From Pedobacter schmidteae (GTDB lineage Bacteria > Bacteroidota > Bacteroidia > Sphingobacteriales > Sphingobacteriaceae), in contig NZ_LS999839.1 of assembly GCF_900564155.1 (NCBI RefSeq), positions 2,291,097 through 2,355,096 of the forward strand: 64,000 bases of DNA, read 5' to 3'. Below are positions 28,801 to 36,108 of this stretch, in pieces. The position numbers were made by a program, and so were the translations under genes. How positions within the stretch are numbered: the stretch's first letter is position 1; the number at the start of each line of letters is the position of its first letter. Under the pieces are notes generated by a model. The model was not told where the DNA came from. It saw nothing but the letters and a program-made list of their open reading frames with translations, and ran no database searches.

Positions 28801-29473
28801 TTTAGCTGGTGGCAGAGGGAACGAGATTGTCGATCAGCCGATAGATTATTTTTACAATCTACGTTGGGCGGGCTTAAATGCACAAGGAGAGCCTCAGGTA
28901 TATGATGATAAAGGTGTAGCTGTAAGCTGGATTAACAGTGCGCAGCCAACCATCGATTGGTTGGATTACGCAGGGACAACCCTTCCTAAATACTATGGGT
29001 CTTTTATCAATACCTTTTCTTATAAAGGGTTTAACCTTACACCAATATTTACCTATAGGTTAGGTCACATGATGCGCCTGCCTACTACTTATGTACGTTC
29101 GGCCAGTCCTATTCTTACCAGCATTGCCACGCGTTGGCAAAAGGCTGGCGACGAAGCGCACACCAATGTGCCTAAATTGTATACTAACCCTAATGAACCC
29201 TTGATGCGTGCTCAGTTTTATACACTTAATACCGCAAGACAGGCCAGTGCGTCTTATGTTAGGTTAAGTGTGGTTAGCCTGACTTACGATTTGCCCAAAC
29301 ATTTTGCAGGCAAGGTGTTCAAGAACATTCAGCTGCAAAGCCAGGTAACAGATATCTGGCTATGGACGAAGAATAAAGAAGATGTAGACCCCGAAGTAGC
29401 TAATCTGAGGGATGGCAGACTTAACCTTTCGCCGCCTGTAACATACACCTTCGGACTTAAGGCAGATTTTTGA
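25889..29473 (+). CDS. SusC transporter with STN signalling domain, module A
   Basis: This 1194-residue TonB-linked transporter has an unusually long N-terminus of about 46 residues, then a signal peptide (MRMKITTFLLMIALAQVSA). Next come an STN domain (about 70-135), a carboxypeptidase-like extension (VTGKVSDESGRPLPGATVRI, about 155-230), a plug with ITVLRDAAAASIWGVRASNG, and a barrel ending YTFGLKADF. The STN domain is what contacts the FecR protein. The start may be ATG 25889 or 25907. SusD follows after 17 bases. Confidence 0.94.
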   Translation: MRKTKQMQKNAFNKGRSGPWAKPTLLPGITQGLRGLSAASKRKWIMRMKITTFLLMIALAQVSARGFGQKITLDKYQVTLKEVLKSIEHQTGFLFLTKDYNISEPRVNISVKNASIDEAMRACLKNLPLSYLIIDNSIVLSKKEPSFLEAINSYLNAIEVTGKVSDESGRPLPGATVRIKGTQRVAITNADGVFSFSGVDEKAVLVVSFLGYKTRELAVSGGGIPLLIRLEINPAELESVNVVSTGYQKLPKERATGSFSLVEQADLNKQIAVSDITEKFKTLLPGVLMTNNNAIIRGKSTINANQSPIIVIDGFPTELSLSAINPNDVESITVLRDAAAASIWGVRASNGVIVITTKQGRRTADGKPAITFSSTFKIQEVPDFSDLRLANSNEAIDVEIEALGKGWYNLDNPNSNGGYSPVYEVYRKKAKGLITEDEANRQYEILRNNDSRAQSKLFYKNGLLQQYNLSASGATERNRYYISLNYQKNKSYAIGNDDKRLTFFIKNSYQLLPKLTVDADVNLSYIKGASNGLNVGDFIAQRPYELIVDENGGYLPVYQSIRSLERNQELQDKGYYNWNFNLKQEFDNTDKPYHSFSPRVNLGITYKVIDGLAFDSKFQYERSDYNSSNFMNEELYYVRNQINTLTTIGAGNVLNYQLPKGAFYDTYIQVSQSTSWRNQLRFDKELGEGRHRINAIAGTEISRILSKTTQNRYHNYDKARLTSSPINEKLLSAGVVGWNGSTVSYIPVFNQFIDVQNRYFSMYFNGSYTYLNKYTLSTSGRIDKSNLLGANVNDKLTPLYSVGLAWNVSKEDFFKIGFIDDLRLRITTGVNGNVDKSTSKVLVAIPQKNTGSTDEDFLKVQFPENKDLRWESTKVNNIGLDLVLFKNRIALNVDAYHKKSYDLLGFVNADPSVGFQRVYKNTSNMLNEGFDLSLKADVFRGAFRWNSVVNLSYNKNKVTKVYNPNPTLSGYLAGGRGNEIVDQPIDYFYNLRWAGLNAQGEPQVYDDKGVAVSWINSAQPTIDWLDYAGTTLPKYYGSFINTFSYKGFNLTPIFTYRLGHMMRLPTTYVRSASPILTSIATRWQKAGDEAHTNVPKLYTNPNEPLMRAQFYTLNTARQASASYVRLSVVSLTYDLPKHFAGKVFKNIQLQSQVTDIWLWTKNKEDVDPEVANLRDGRLNLSPPVTYTFGLKADF

Positions 29474-29490
29474 CATAAAGCAATTACGAC

Positions 29491-30894
29491 ATGAAAAAAA
29501 TACTAACCCTACTTATTGGTGTTGCTGTTTTAACAGCTTGCAATAAGTATATAGACATTGATGAAAAAGGGAAGGTAATCCCAAAAACGGTGAACGATTA
29601 TTACCAGCTACTTAGCGACTACAATGTCATGAAGGTGAGCAGCATCAATGTGTTTTACCTGAATGATGAAATTAAAATATATAAGGATGAAGTAAGCCGG
29701 ATTTTCTTTGGACCGGATGTGTTTGCCAACGGATATCTCTGGAAAGATTACATCTACAACAATGCCGATGACAATGACAAGGATTGGAACACCTATTACG
29801 CGCAAATTTATATATGTAATATGGTGATCGATAAAATTGATGTTGCTACAGGTAACAATGAAGTGCTTAGAAAAACGGCCAAAGGTGAGGCGCTGGCCCA
29901 GCGGGCTTTTGCTTATTTTATGCTGGCTAATCTGTATGCCAAACATTATAATACTGCAAGTTACATCACCGACCTGGCTGTTCCGTTATATCTTCAGCCT
30001 GACATTAACGCAAAAAAGGCAAGAGCCACGGTTAAAGAGGTTTATGAACAGGTAGAGAAGGACCTGCTGACGGCCCTCGATCTGGTGCCTCTAAAATCAA
30101 CCTTCAGTTATCACCCCAGTAAAGCAGCTGTACAAGGTTTGTTGGCCAAAATGTATCTGTTTCAAGGTAAATACGAGCAGGCAAAATCTTATGCCGACCT
30201 GGCCTTGCAAGCCAATTCCTTTTTATACGATTTTAAGGATTATGATTTTACACCAGGCTTGCCTAAGTTTTTAGGATTGGCCAATTTTCCTACACGGGCC
30301 ATTGATAACAAGGAAATTATTTGGGACAAACAAAATGACCTTCCTTTTGTGTACATGATTGCGGTGTACATGTCTGATGCGCATAGAGCTTTATATGACG
30401 CTGGCGACAGAAGGCTTTATTTTGCTGATGTTGAAGGTGGGCCATTTGGCCCCAATGTGCATGGTAACTCGTTGTTTGGTAAAGATCGTATTTATAAATC
30501 CGGAATTACCACACCCGATTTGCTACTGATCAGGGCCGAATGCAATGCCCGGTTATCTAAGCCCGACCTGGCTGTTGACGATTTGAATACCCTGCGCCTG
30601 AAACGGTTTGATGCCAATAAATATCAGGCCTATCCTAAAAATAAAACCGATCTGGAAGCATTGCAATTGGTGCTCAAAGAGCGCCGGCTGGAGCTGATGC
30701 AAGATGGCTGGAGATGGTTTGACCTGAAACGGCTGAACCTTGATCCACGCTTCAAACAAACCCTTAACCGTGATTGGGGAGGGCAGGCCTATACCTTAAA
30801 GCCGGAGGATAACAATTATGTATTGGCTATTCCTAAAAAGGTGGTCGAGTTAAACAATTTAATGATACAAAATCCAAGAGATAATAAACAATAG
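29491..30894 (+). CDS. SusD/RagB lipoprotein, module A
   Basis: This 467-residue SusD/RagB lipoprotein has a lipobox LLTAC-like end (VLTAC, Cys17), the N-terminal DYYQLLSDYN segment, TPR-like repeats (AKGEALAQRAFAYFMLANLY, PSKAAVQGLLAKMYLFQGKY), and the C-terminal ERRLELMQDGWRWFDLKRL and VLAIPKKVVELNN. It is intact, unlike the module B partner. It lies 17 bases after SusC and 7 bases before an ABC ATPase gene, so the ABC unit is probably in the same operon. Confidence 0.93.
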   Translation: MKKILTLLIGVAVLTACNKYIDIDEKGKVIPKTVNDYYQLLSDYNVMKVSSINVFYLNDEIKIYKDEVSRIFFGPDVFANGYLWKDYIYNNADDNDKDWNTYYAQIYICNMVIDKIDVATGNNEVLRKTAKGEALAQRAFAYFMLANLYAKHYNTASYITDLAVPLYLQPDINAKKARATVKEVYEQVEKDLLTALDLVPLKSTFSYHPSKAAVQGLLAKMYLFQGKYEQAKSYADLALQANSFLYDFKDYDFTPGLPKFLGLANFPTRAIDNKEIIWDKQNDLPFVYMIAVYMSDAHRALYDAGDRRLYFADVEGGPFGPNVHGNSLFGKDRIYKSGITTPDLLLIRAECNARLSKPDLAVDDLNTLRLKRFDANKYQAYPKNKTDLEALQLVLKERRLELMQDGWRWFDLKRLNLDPRFKQTLNRDWGGQAYTLKPEDNNYVLAIPKKVVELNNLMIQNPRDNKQ

Positions 30895-30901
30895 CAATTT
30901 T

Positions 30902-31789
30902 ATGGACAACATTGTAGAATGTAAAAATCTTACCCACTATTATGGGAAGAAAATGGTGTATGAAAACCTCAGTTTCAATATTCGTCGTGGAAGTATATTA
31001 GGATTGTTGGGAAAAAATGGAGCTGGAAAAACCACTACCATTAATATTTTAAATGGTTTTCTTACACCCCGGAGTGGTGAATGCATCATACTGGGCGAAA
31101 ATTCACGAAGCCTCTCGCCAGCGGTAAAAGCTAAAATAGGTTTTTTGATAGAAGGACATGTTCAGTATGCGTTTATGAACATCTACCAGATCGAAAAATT
31201 CTATTCGGGCTTTTACCCCAACTGGAAACGTGAAGCCTATTTCGACCTGATGTCGAAACTTAAGGTAACACCTAAGCAAAAAATCTCCACCATGTCCTGC
31301 GGACAACGTTCTCAGGTTGCCCTTGGACTAATTCTGGCTCAAGACCCGGAGTTGTTGGTGCTGGACGATTTTACCCTGGGACTCGATCCCGGCTATCGTC
31401 GTCTGTTTATAGATTACCTGCGCGATTATGCTAAATCAGAAAATAAGACCATTTTCACGACCTCTCATATCATTCAGGATATGGAACGGCTGATAGATGA
31501 TTGTATGATTATGGACTATAATCGGGTATTGGCCTATATGCCGCTTAAGCAGTTTATGGGCACTTTCCATCAGTTTAACTTCGAAACCGAAAGCAACGAT
31601 ACGCCCTTGCCAGCAAATCCGCTGGTGGTGAACTACGAGAGGGTAAAAAACAAAGTTGAATTGTATACCTACGGCCAGGAAGAAGACGTGAAAAATTACC
31701 TCAATGGCTTAGGTTTCAGTTATAAAAACTTTACCAGAGTTGAAATGAGCCTCGAGGATGCATTTATAGGATTAACCGGAAAATATTAA
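30902..31789 (+). CDS. ABC transporter ATPase with non-canonical motifs
   Basis: This 295-residue ATPase pairs with the following permease in an ABC-2-like unit. Walker A is normal (GKNGAGKTT, 37-45) and the H-loop His189 is present. The signature is MSCGQ (131-135) instead of LSGGQ. Walker B ends in DD (155-156) instead of DE, with Phe instead of Pro following, so the usual catalytic glutamate is an aspartate. Slow or altered hydrolysis is possible. The gene begins 7 bases after SusD. Exported or imported substrate is unknown. Confidence 0.9.
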   Translation: MDNIVECKNLTHYYGKKMVYENLSFNIRRGSILGLLGKNGAGKTTTINILNGFLTPRSGECIILGENSRSLSPAVKAKIGFLIEGHVQYAFMNIYQIEKFYSGFYPNWKREAYFDLMSKLKVTPKQKISTMSCGQRSQVALGLILAQDPELLVLDDFTLGLDPGYRRLFIDYLRDYAKSENKTIFTTSHIIQDMERLIDDCMIMDYNRVLAYMPLKQFMGTFHQFNFETESNDTPLPANPLVVNYERVKNKVELYTYGQEEDVKNYLNGLGFSYKNFTRVEMSLEDAFIGLTGKY

Positions 31790-31793
31790 AAGG

Positions 31794-32462
31794 ATGTTAA
31801 AATCAATATGTTATAAAGAATGGCTTAAAATTGGAAGAATTGCCATTGTATTGTTTATAGTTGGGTTGCTGGCTATCGCCGGTATATACCTCAGTGTAAG
31901 GCACGATCTGGTGCTTACCGATGCCGAAAAAATATGGGATATGATCATCAATCAGAAATATATCTATTTCTCTATCTTCAAGTTCTTTCCCCTCATTTTT
32001 GGTCTGCTGATTGGTGTGGCACAGTTTGTCCCCGAAATTATGGAGAAGCGGATTAAGCTTTCATTACACCTGCCATTAAACGAAGAAGAAGTGGTGCTGA
32101 AAATGGTCGCTTTTGGTGCAGGAACGGTAGTGGTTACTTTTTTTGCGCTTTTTATATTGTTCTATGGTTGGGGGTTGGTCTATTTTCCTTCCGAAATTGT
32201 ACAAAAGGCCTCGCTTACCGTTTTGCCCTGGTTTTTGTCGGGTTTAACCGTTTATTTTCTGGCTTCCTACATCATTCTGGAGCCAATCTGGAAATACCGG
32301 ATTTTTTACATAATCACTGCCGCCGTATTGATCAGTATCTTTTATAAAAGCAATGTAGCCGGTGCCTATGCGCCATCTATCGTAATGCTGGTATTATGTG
32401 TACTCATGGCCAGCATATCATCAATATTTTCGATTTACCGATTCAGAAAAGGAGAAATGTAA
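31794..32462 (+). CDS. ABC-2-like permease subunit
   Basis: This 222-residue integral membrane protein has about six hydrophobic segments (for example IAIVLFIVGLLAIAGIYL near the start and a pair at the end). It begins 4 bases after the ATPase gene and is followed one base later by the DUF4857 gene. It lacks clear family motifs, but position, topology and size fit an ABC-2-type permease partner. The GVAQFVPEIMEKRIKLSLHLP segment looks like the cytosolic coupling region of such permeases. Confidence 0.8.
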   Translation: MLKSICYKEWLKIGRIAIVLFIVGLLAIAGIYLSVRHDLVLTDAEKIWDMIINQKYIYFSIFKFFPLIFGLLIGVAQFVPEIMEKRIKLSLHLPLNEEEVVLKMVAFGAGTVVVTFFALFILFYGWGLVYFPSEIVQKASLTVLPWFLSGLTVYFLASYIILEPIWKYRIFYIITAAVLISIFYKSNVAGAYAPSIVMLVLCVLMASISSIFSIYRFRKGEM

Positions 32463-32463
32463 T

Positions 32464-33699
32464 ATGTTACCTAAACTAAGCAGATATTTACTTGTGTTAT
32501 TAACCATCATCACCCTGGCATATGTGTTGCCGGCGGTGTATAACACCCTATTTGATACCCGTATCAATACACCCTTTGTTACCTATAGCGAGCTGAAAAA
32601 AGAATATTTCGTAATGCGGAATATAGATGGGAAGCCCGCTTTTGTTGACCGGAACAAAAAAGTGTACACACAACAGGAGTTTATGGATGTGACCCCTATT
32701 GCCAATTTTCAATATCATTTGTCCAGAGGCACTTTGCCCGATACTTTAAACGGAGTAAAGCTCAATGCCCAGCAACTGCAACACGAAAGCATCTTTCAAT
32801 TCATTAGTCCCGAAAACCTGTATACACCATCTTATGGTTTGTATCCTTTGTTTGAATCGGAACCCGAATTTGGTCTTCGTTTTCCGGCCGATGTGTTCCG
32901 GATCAATGAGCGCGTTGAATTTATTGATGCAAAGACCAACAAAATTAATGCAGCAAAAAGTGAAACGTATACTACAGCATTTAAGCAGCTGGGTTTCGTA
33001 TTCCCGGCCAAACTGGCCGCAGGTATCCCCTCGGTGATGAAAAGAAGAGATCAGGGATGGTTTATTGAGGACCGGGCAGGGCAGCTGTTTCATCTCAAAA
33101 TGGTGAAAGGACAGCCTTATTTTAAAAAGGTTCCTAACCCGGAAAAAGTTAGTTTCAAACATATCTTATGCAATGATTTTGATTCAGATGAGTTTTATGC
33201 TGTCGTTATTTCTGATGATAACCACTTGTATACCATAAACAAGGCCGATTATAGCCTGTCGAAGTTTCCCATCAACAACTATAATCCTGAGAAGCAAACG
33301 GTGATGATCTCTGGTAATCTTTTTAATAAAACCATTTCGGTGATGGATGATGAAGCCGTGAAGGTGTATACCGTTGACCGGAAATACCAGCCAATTGATC
33401 AATTTAAAGAAACACTGCCATTGAAATCGGAAATGGCCATAGGTAAAATATTTCAGGCATTGTTTCCATTTTACCTCAATGTAAGTTCTCCATATACTGA
33501 TTTTATAAAAATGGCATTGGTAAGGGTTTCCGGAAATAGCTGGATCTTTTTAAATGGAATTCTTTTGATCGTTTCGCTGGTGTTGATGAGGAGGGAGGGA
33601 CGGAAAATAGGGGGAAGTATCCCTGATCTGCTTATTGTAGCGGTTACAGGTATTTTCGGCTTTTTGGCCATCTGGATGTTTCCGAACAAAACTTATTGA
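32464..33699 (+). CDS. DUF4857 membrane-anchored protein
   Basis: This protein of about 411 residues matches the DUF4857 family, found beside ABC transporter genes in Bacteroidota. It has one transmembrane segment at the N-terminus (YLLVLLTIITLAYVLPAVY), a large extracytoplasmic domain with repeated hydrophobic/aspartate beta patterns, and two further helices near the C-terminus (ILLIVSLVLMRR and LLIVAVTGIFGFLAIWMF). ATG 32464 is preferred; the frame extends to 32398 but that part overlaps the permease. It probably forms a complex with the ABC proteins. The function is unknown. A hairpin follows. Confidence 0.82.
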   Translation: MLPKLSRYLLVLLTIITLAYVLPAVYNTLFDTRINTPFVTYSELKKEYFVMRNIDGKPAFVDRNKKVYTQQEFMDVTPIANFQYHLSRGTLPDTLNGVKLNAQQLQHESIFQFISPENLYTPSYGLYPLFESEPEFGLRFPADVFRINERVEFIDAKTNKINAAKSETYTTAFKQLGFVFPAKLAAGIPSVMKRRDQGWFIEDRAGQLFHLKMVKGQPYFKKVPNPEKVSFKHILCNDFDSDEFYAVVISDDNHLYTINKADYSLSKFPINNYNPEKQTVMISGNLFNKTISVMDDEAVKVYTVDRKYQPIDQFKETLPLKSEMAIGKIFQALFPFYLNVSSPYTDFIKMALVRVSGNSWIFLNGILLIVSLVLMRREGRKIGGSIPDLLIVAVTGIFGFLAIWMFPNKTY

Positions 33700-33718
33700 T
33701 CTGTTTTTGCAGTTGATG

Positions 33719-33754
33719 ATGGAGGTAGTAAAGAAATGTCTTTACTACCTCCAT
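33719..33754 (+). terminator. Hairpin terminator after module A
   Basis: A perfect 15-bp stem (33719-33733 with 33740-33754) has a 6-base loop and is followed by TTTG. It marks the end of module A and separates it from the next sigma gene. Confidence 0.85.
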
Positions 33755-33896
33755 TTTGTTTGTCAGAAAATTTATGCTTAGGTGTTCATTTTTTGTGATA
33801 AAATAACTAAATATTAATTTTAAAGAAAATATTGGTTGTTTTTGTTTCTTTTCTTAATTTTAAATCCGAGTTAATGATGGATAGACGAATTGATAA

Positions 33897-34448
33897 ATGA
33901 CAGATTACAGCACACTTACCGACGAGCAACTCATCGCCCTTTTAAGAAAAGGAGATGGAGGCGTTTTTAACGCCATCTTTGCAAAATACCGTAATTTCCT
34001 GTTTTCATTTACTTACCGGCGGTTAAATGATAAGGAACTAGCCCGGGATTTGATCCACGATGTGTTTTCTGCCATCTGGGAAAAGCGGGCTACCATAAAT
34101 ATTCCCGGTAATATAGAGTCTTTCCTGGTGGTGATGATTAAAAATAAAATCCTGGATCATTATAAACATCAAAAAGTAAGTCAGAGATATATCGACAGCT
34201 TGAATGTGTACATAAAGATAGAGGAAGAGGCTGCAGATCATCGGGTGCGCCATAATGATCTTGCTGCGATGATTGAACAGGAAGTTGCAGCCCTGCCCCC
34301 AAAAATGAGAATCGTATTTGAACTGAGCAGAAAACAATACATGAACAGGCAGGAAATTTCCGAATACCTGGATGTACCTCAGGAAAGTGTTAAAACCAGT
34401 TTGAGACGAGCGCTAAATATTTTAAAAACAAAGCTAAAGGTGGTGTAA
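33897..34448 (+). CDS. ECF RNA polymerase sigma factor, module B
   Basis: This 183-residue ECF sigma factor has region 2 (FNAIFAKYRNFLFSFTYRRL, LARDLIHDVFSAIWEKR) and a region 4 helix-turn-helix (MNRQEISEYLDVPQESVKTS). It is shorter than its module A relative and differs in sequence, so it should recognise different promoters. Unlike modules A and C, the anti-sigma gene does not follow closely: 400 bases lie between them. The ATG at 33897 gives the usual N-terminus with LTDEQLIALLRKGD. Confidence 0.93.
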   Translation: MTDYSTLTDEQLIALLRKGDGGVFNAIFAKYRNFLFSFTYRRLNDKELARDLIHDVFSAIWEKRATINIPGNIESFLVVMIKNKILDHYKHQKVSQRYIDSLNVYIKIEEEAADHRVRHNDLAAMIEQEVAALPPKMRIVFELSRKQYMNRQEISEYLDVPQESVKTSLRRALNILKTKLKVV

Positions 34449-34490
34449 TAGATGACGATAACATGAGTCCACCTTGAGTAAGTAATGGCT

Positions 34491-34537
34491 GCGCGGTGAG
34501 TCCGCCTTTTTCTAGGGAAAAGGCGGACTCACCGCGC
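34491..34537. repeat. Perfect 20-bp inverted repeat
   Basis: The bases 34491-34510 are the exact reverse complement of 34518-34537, with a 7-base loop (TCTAGGG). It is GC-rich with a central AAAA/TTTT. There is no T run after it, so a terminator is less clear than a structural or protein-binding role. Confidence 0.9.
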
Positions 34538-34566
34538 TCTCATGGCGCTCTCATGGCGCTGTCATT
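34534..34566. repeat. Three tandem 11-base units
   Basis: GCGCTCTCATG occurs exactly at 34534-34544 and 34545-34555, and a variant GCGCTGTCATT at 34556-34566. The array overlaps the last bases of the palindrome and runs into the REP-like GTCATTCCGA. Confidence 0.85.
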
Positions 34567-34694
34567 CCGAATCCAGACAAGCCTGAATTTTTACTTTACT
34601 TTTCTCCTCAATTCACAAATCAACAAAAAAAGCACTGCTTTAAAATGAACAAAAAGAACAATAATTTTTTTTTCCAATTATAATTCGTACCTTT

Positions 34695-34702
34695 TACCTT
34701 TG
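34695..34702 (+). promoter_or_regulatory. Candidate -7 promoter element before FecR, module B
   Basis: TACCTTTG matches TAnnTTTG and lies about 147 bases before the FecR start. No good TTTG -33 box is visible. It would allow FecR-SusCD to be expressed apart from the sigma gene. Confidence 0.45.
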
Positions 34703-34848
34703 TAAAACGCTTTTTTCTCTTATAACGCTGAGCCTCAAATCTAGAATGTACCAGACCCCAGGCCCAACCATTATGGATTGAGGCATAAAAATACTTACTT
34801 TTGGAATGAATATTGGAGTGTGAGATAAATTAACTTATCATAAAGAAA

Positions 34849-36108
34849 TTGGATCAGATAAAAATATATTCGCAGCAATTGGTAGCTGAAGCCCTAACGC
34901 AAATGCGTGATGGTGAGGTGAATAGCTTGCCTGTTTACGATGGAGATCGTTTTGTAGGCAAAATTAACTATGTGGAACTGATGGCTTTTTTAAACCAAAA
35001 AGACAAGCTGGGCAGTATGTATGCACATAAAATGAATTTTGATATTGGCACCGCGCTATTGGCTATAAAAAAGATGAAAGCCGATATGCATCATAAGGAG
35101 CCTAAGCGGTTTAGTTTTGGCAAACAGGTGATCCTTGGCTTAAGTGCTGTGGCTGCCGCTGCAGTGTTGTTGCTGGGCGTAACCTGGTTCCTTTTTAAGT
35201 CGACAAGTACCGGGCCGTTAATGGAAAACAAAATGACGGTTATCAATGCCAATAAATTGATGCTGACTTTGGCTAACGGACAAAATGTTGAGCTTGATGC
35301 ACAAAAAACAGGATTGATTATGGCGGGCACCAATTTGAATTATAATGATGGTAGCCAGGTGGGGAGTCAGAATGTTGCTGGTGGGGGTTCTATGGTGTTA
35401 AATGTACCTCGTGGTGGAACTTATCAGCTTACCTTGCCTGATGGAACTAAAGTTTGGCTGAACTCAATGAGTAGCCTAAGCTTCCCGGCAAGCTTTGACG
35501 GCGTAAAAAAACGTAACGTTCAGTTAAATGGAGAGGCTTATTTTGAAGTTGCAAAGGTTACCCGTGGCACACGTATACCATTTATTGTATCCAGTAAAGG
35601 ACAGGAAATAGAAGTTTTGGGTACGCATTTTAATGTAAGTGCCTATGAGAATGAAAAAGCGGTAAGAACTACTTTGCTGGAAGGAAGCGTACGTGTAAGT
35701 CCGTTTACACAAAAAGATAAATTACTCGCTGCAATGGATCCTGGAACTATTGATCCGCTGCAAGCCGAAGGGGGTAAAACTACGGCGGCTGACATCATAC
35801 TTAAACCTAACGAAGAAGCAACTTTGACTGGTGCCGATATGGCGGTGAAAACAGTAGATGCAAGCGAAGCCATGGCCTGGACAAACGGAGAGTACATCTT
35901 CAGGAACATGCCATTGGAAAATGTAATGCGTATGGTTGCCCGTTGGTATGATGTAGAGGTAACTTATCAGGATAAAGCCACAGGTGCTACACCTTTGGGA
36001 GGAGCCATTTCCAAAAAATCAAAAATTGCTAATGTGCTTAAAATGCTGGAATTGACAGCTGACGTTCACTTTAAAATAGACGGGAAAAAGATTACGGTAT
36101 TAGAATAA
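34849..36108 (+). CDS. FecR-type protein with CBS-like N-terminus, module B
   Basis: This 419-residue protein has a normal FecR domain and DUF4974 end (TYQLTLPDGTKVWLNSMSS, LNGEAYFEVAKV, EVLGTHFNV, MVARWYDVEVTY). Its N-terminus does not match the usual anti-sigma region. Residues 10-50 (EALTQMRDGEVNSLPVYDG, then GKINYVELMAFL) instead resemble one CBS motif. A transmembrane helix at about 92-116 follows, so that part is cytosolic. The start is TTG; a TAA lies upstream in frame. There is an extra insertion near residues 285-310 relative to the other two FecR proteins. The stop overlaps the SusC ATG by one base. Confidence 0.87.
   Translation: MDQIKIYSQQLVAEALTQMRDGEVNSLPVYDGDRFVGKINYVELMAFLNQKDKLGSMYAHKMNFDIGTALLAIKKMKADMHHKEPKRFSFGKQVILGLSAVAAAAVLLLGVTWFLFKSTSTGPLMENKMTVINANKLMLTLANGQNVELDAQKTGLIMAGTNLNYNDGSQVGSQNVAGGGSMVLNVPRGGTYQLTLPDGTKVWLNSMSSLSFPASFDGVKKRNVQLNGEAYFEVAKVTRGTRIPFIVSSKGQEIEVLGTHFNVSAYENEKAVRTTLLEGSVRVSPFTQKDKLLAAMDPGTIDPLQAEGGKTTAADIILKPNEEATLTGADMAVKTVDASEAMAWTNGEYIFRNMPLENVMRMVARWYDVEVTYQDKATGATPLGGAISKKSKIANVLKMLELTADVHFKIDGKKITVLE

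Larger units (their letters stand above)
34449..34848. other. 400-base gene-free region between sigma and FecR, module B
   Basis: No credible coding sequence is present on either strand. The region holds a 20-bp perfect palindrome (34491-34537), three 11-base tandem units (34534-34566), a REP-like fragment (GTCATTCCGA, 34561-34570), an A/T-rich tract and a TAnnTTTG promoter-type element (34695-34702). In modules A and C the sigma and FecR genes are only 44 and 70 bases apart. Confidence 0.7.

Noticed and set aside
32398..32463. Upstream extension of the DUF4857 frame
   Set aside because: It overlaps the permease gene in another frame, has no signal or helix features, and ATG 32464 starts a normal membrane segment.
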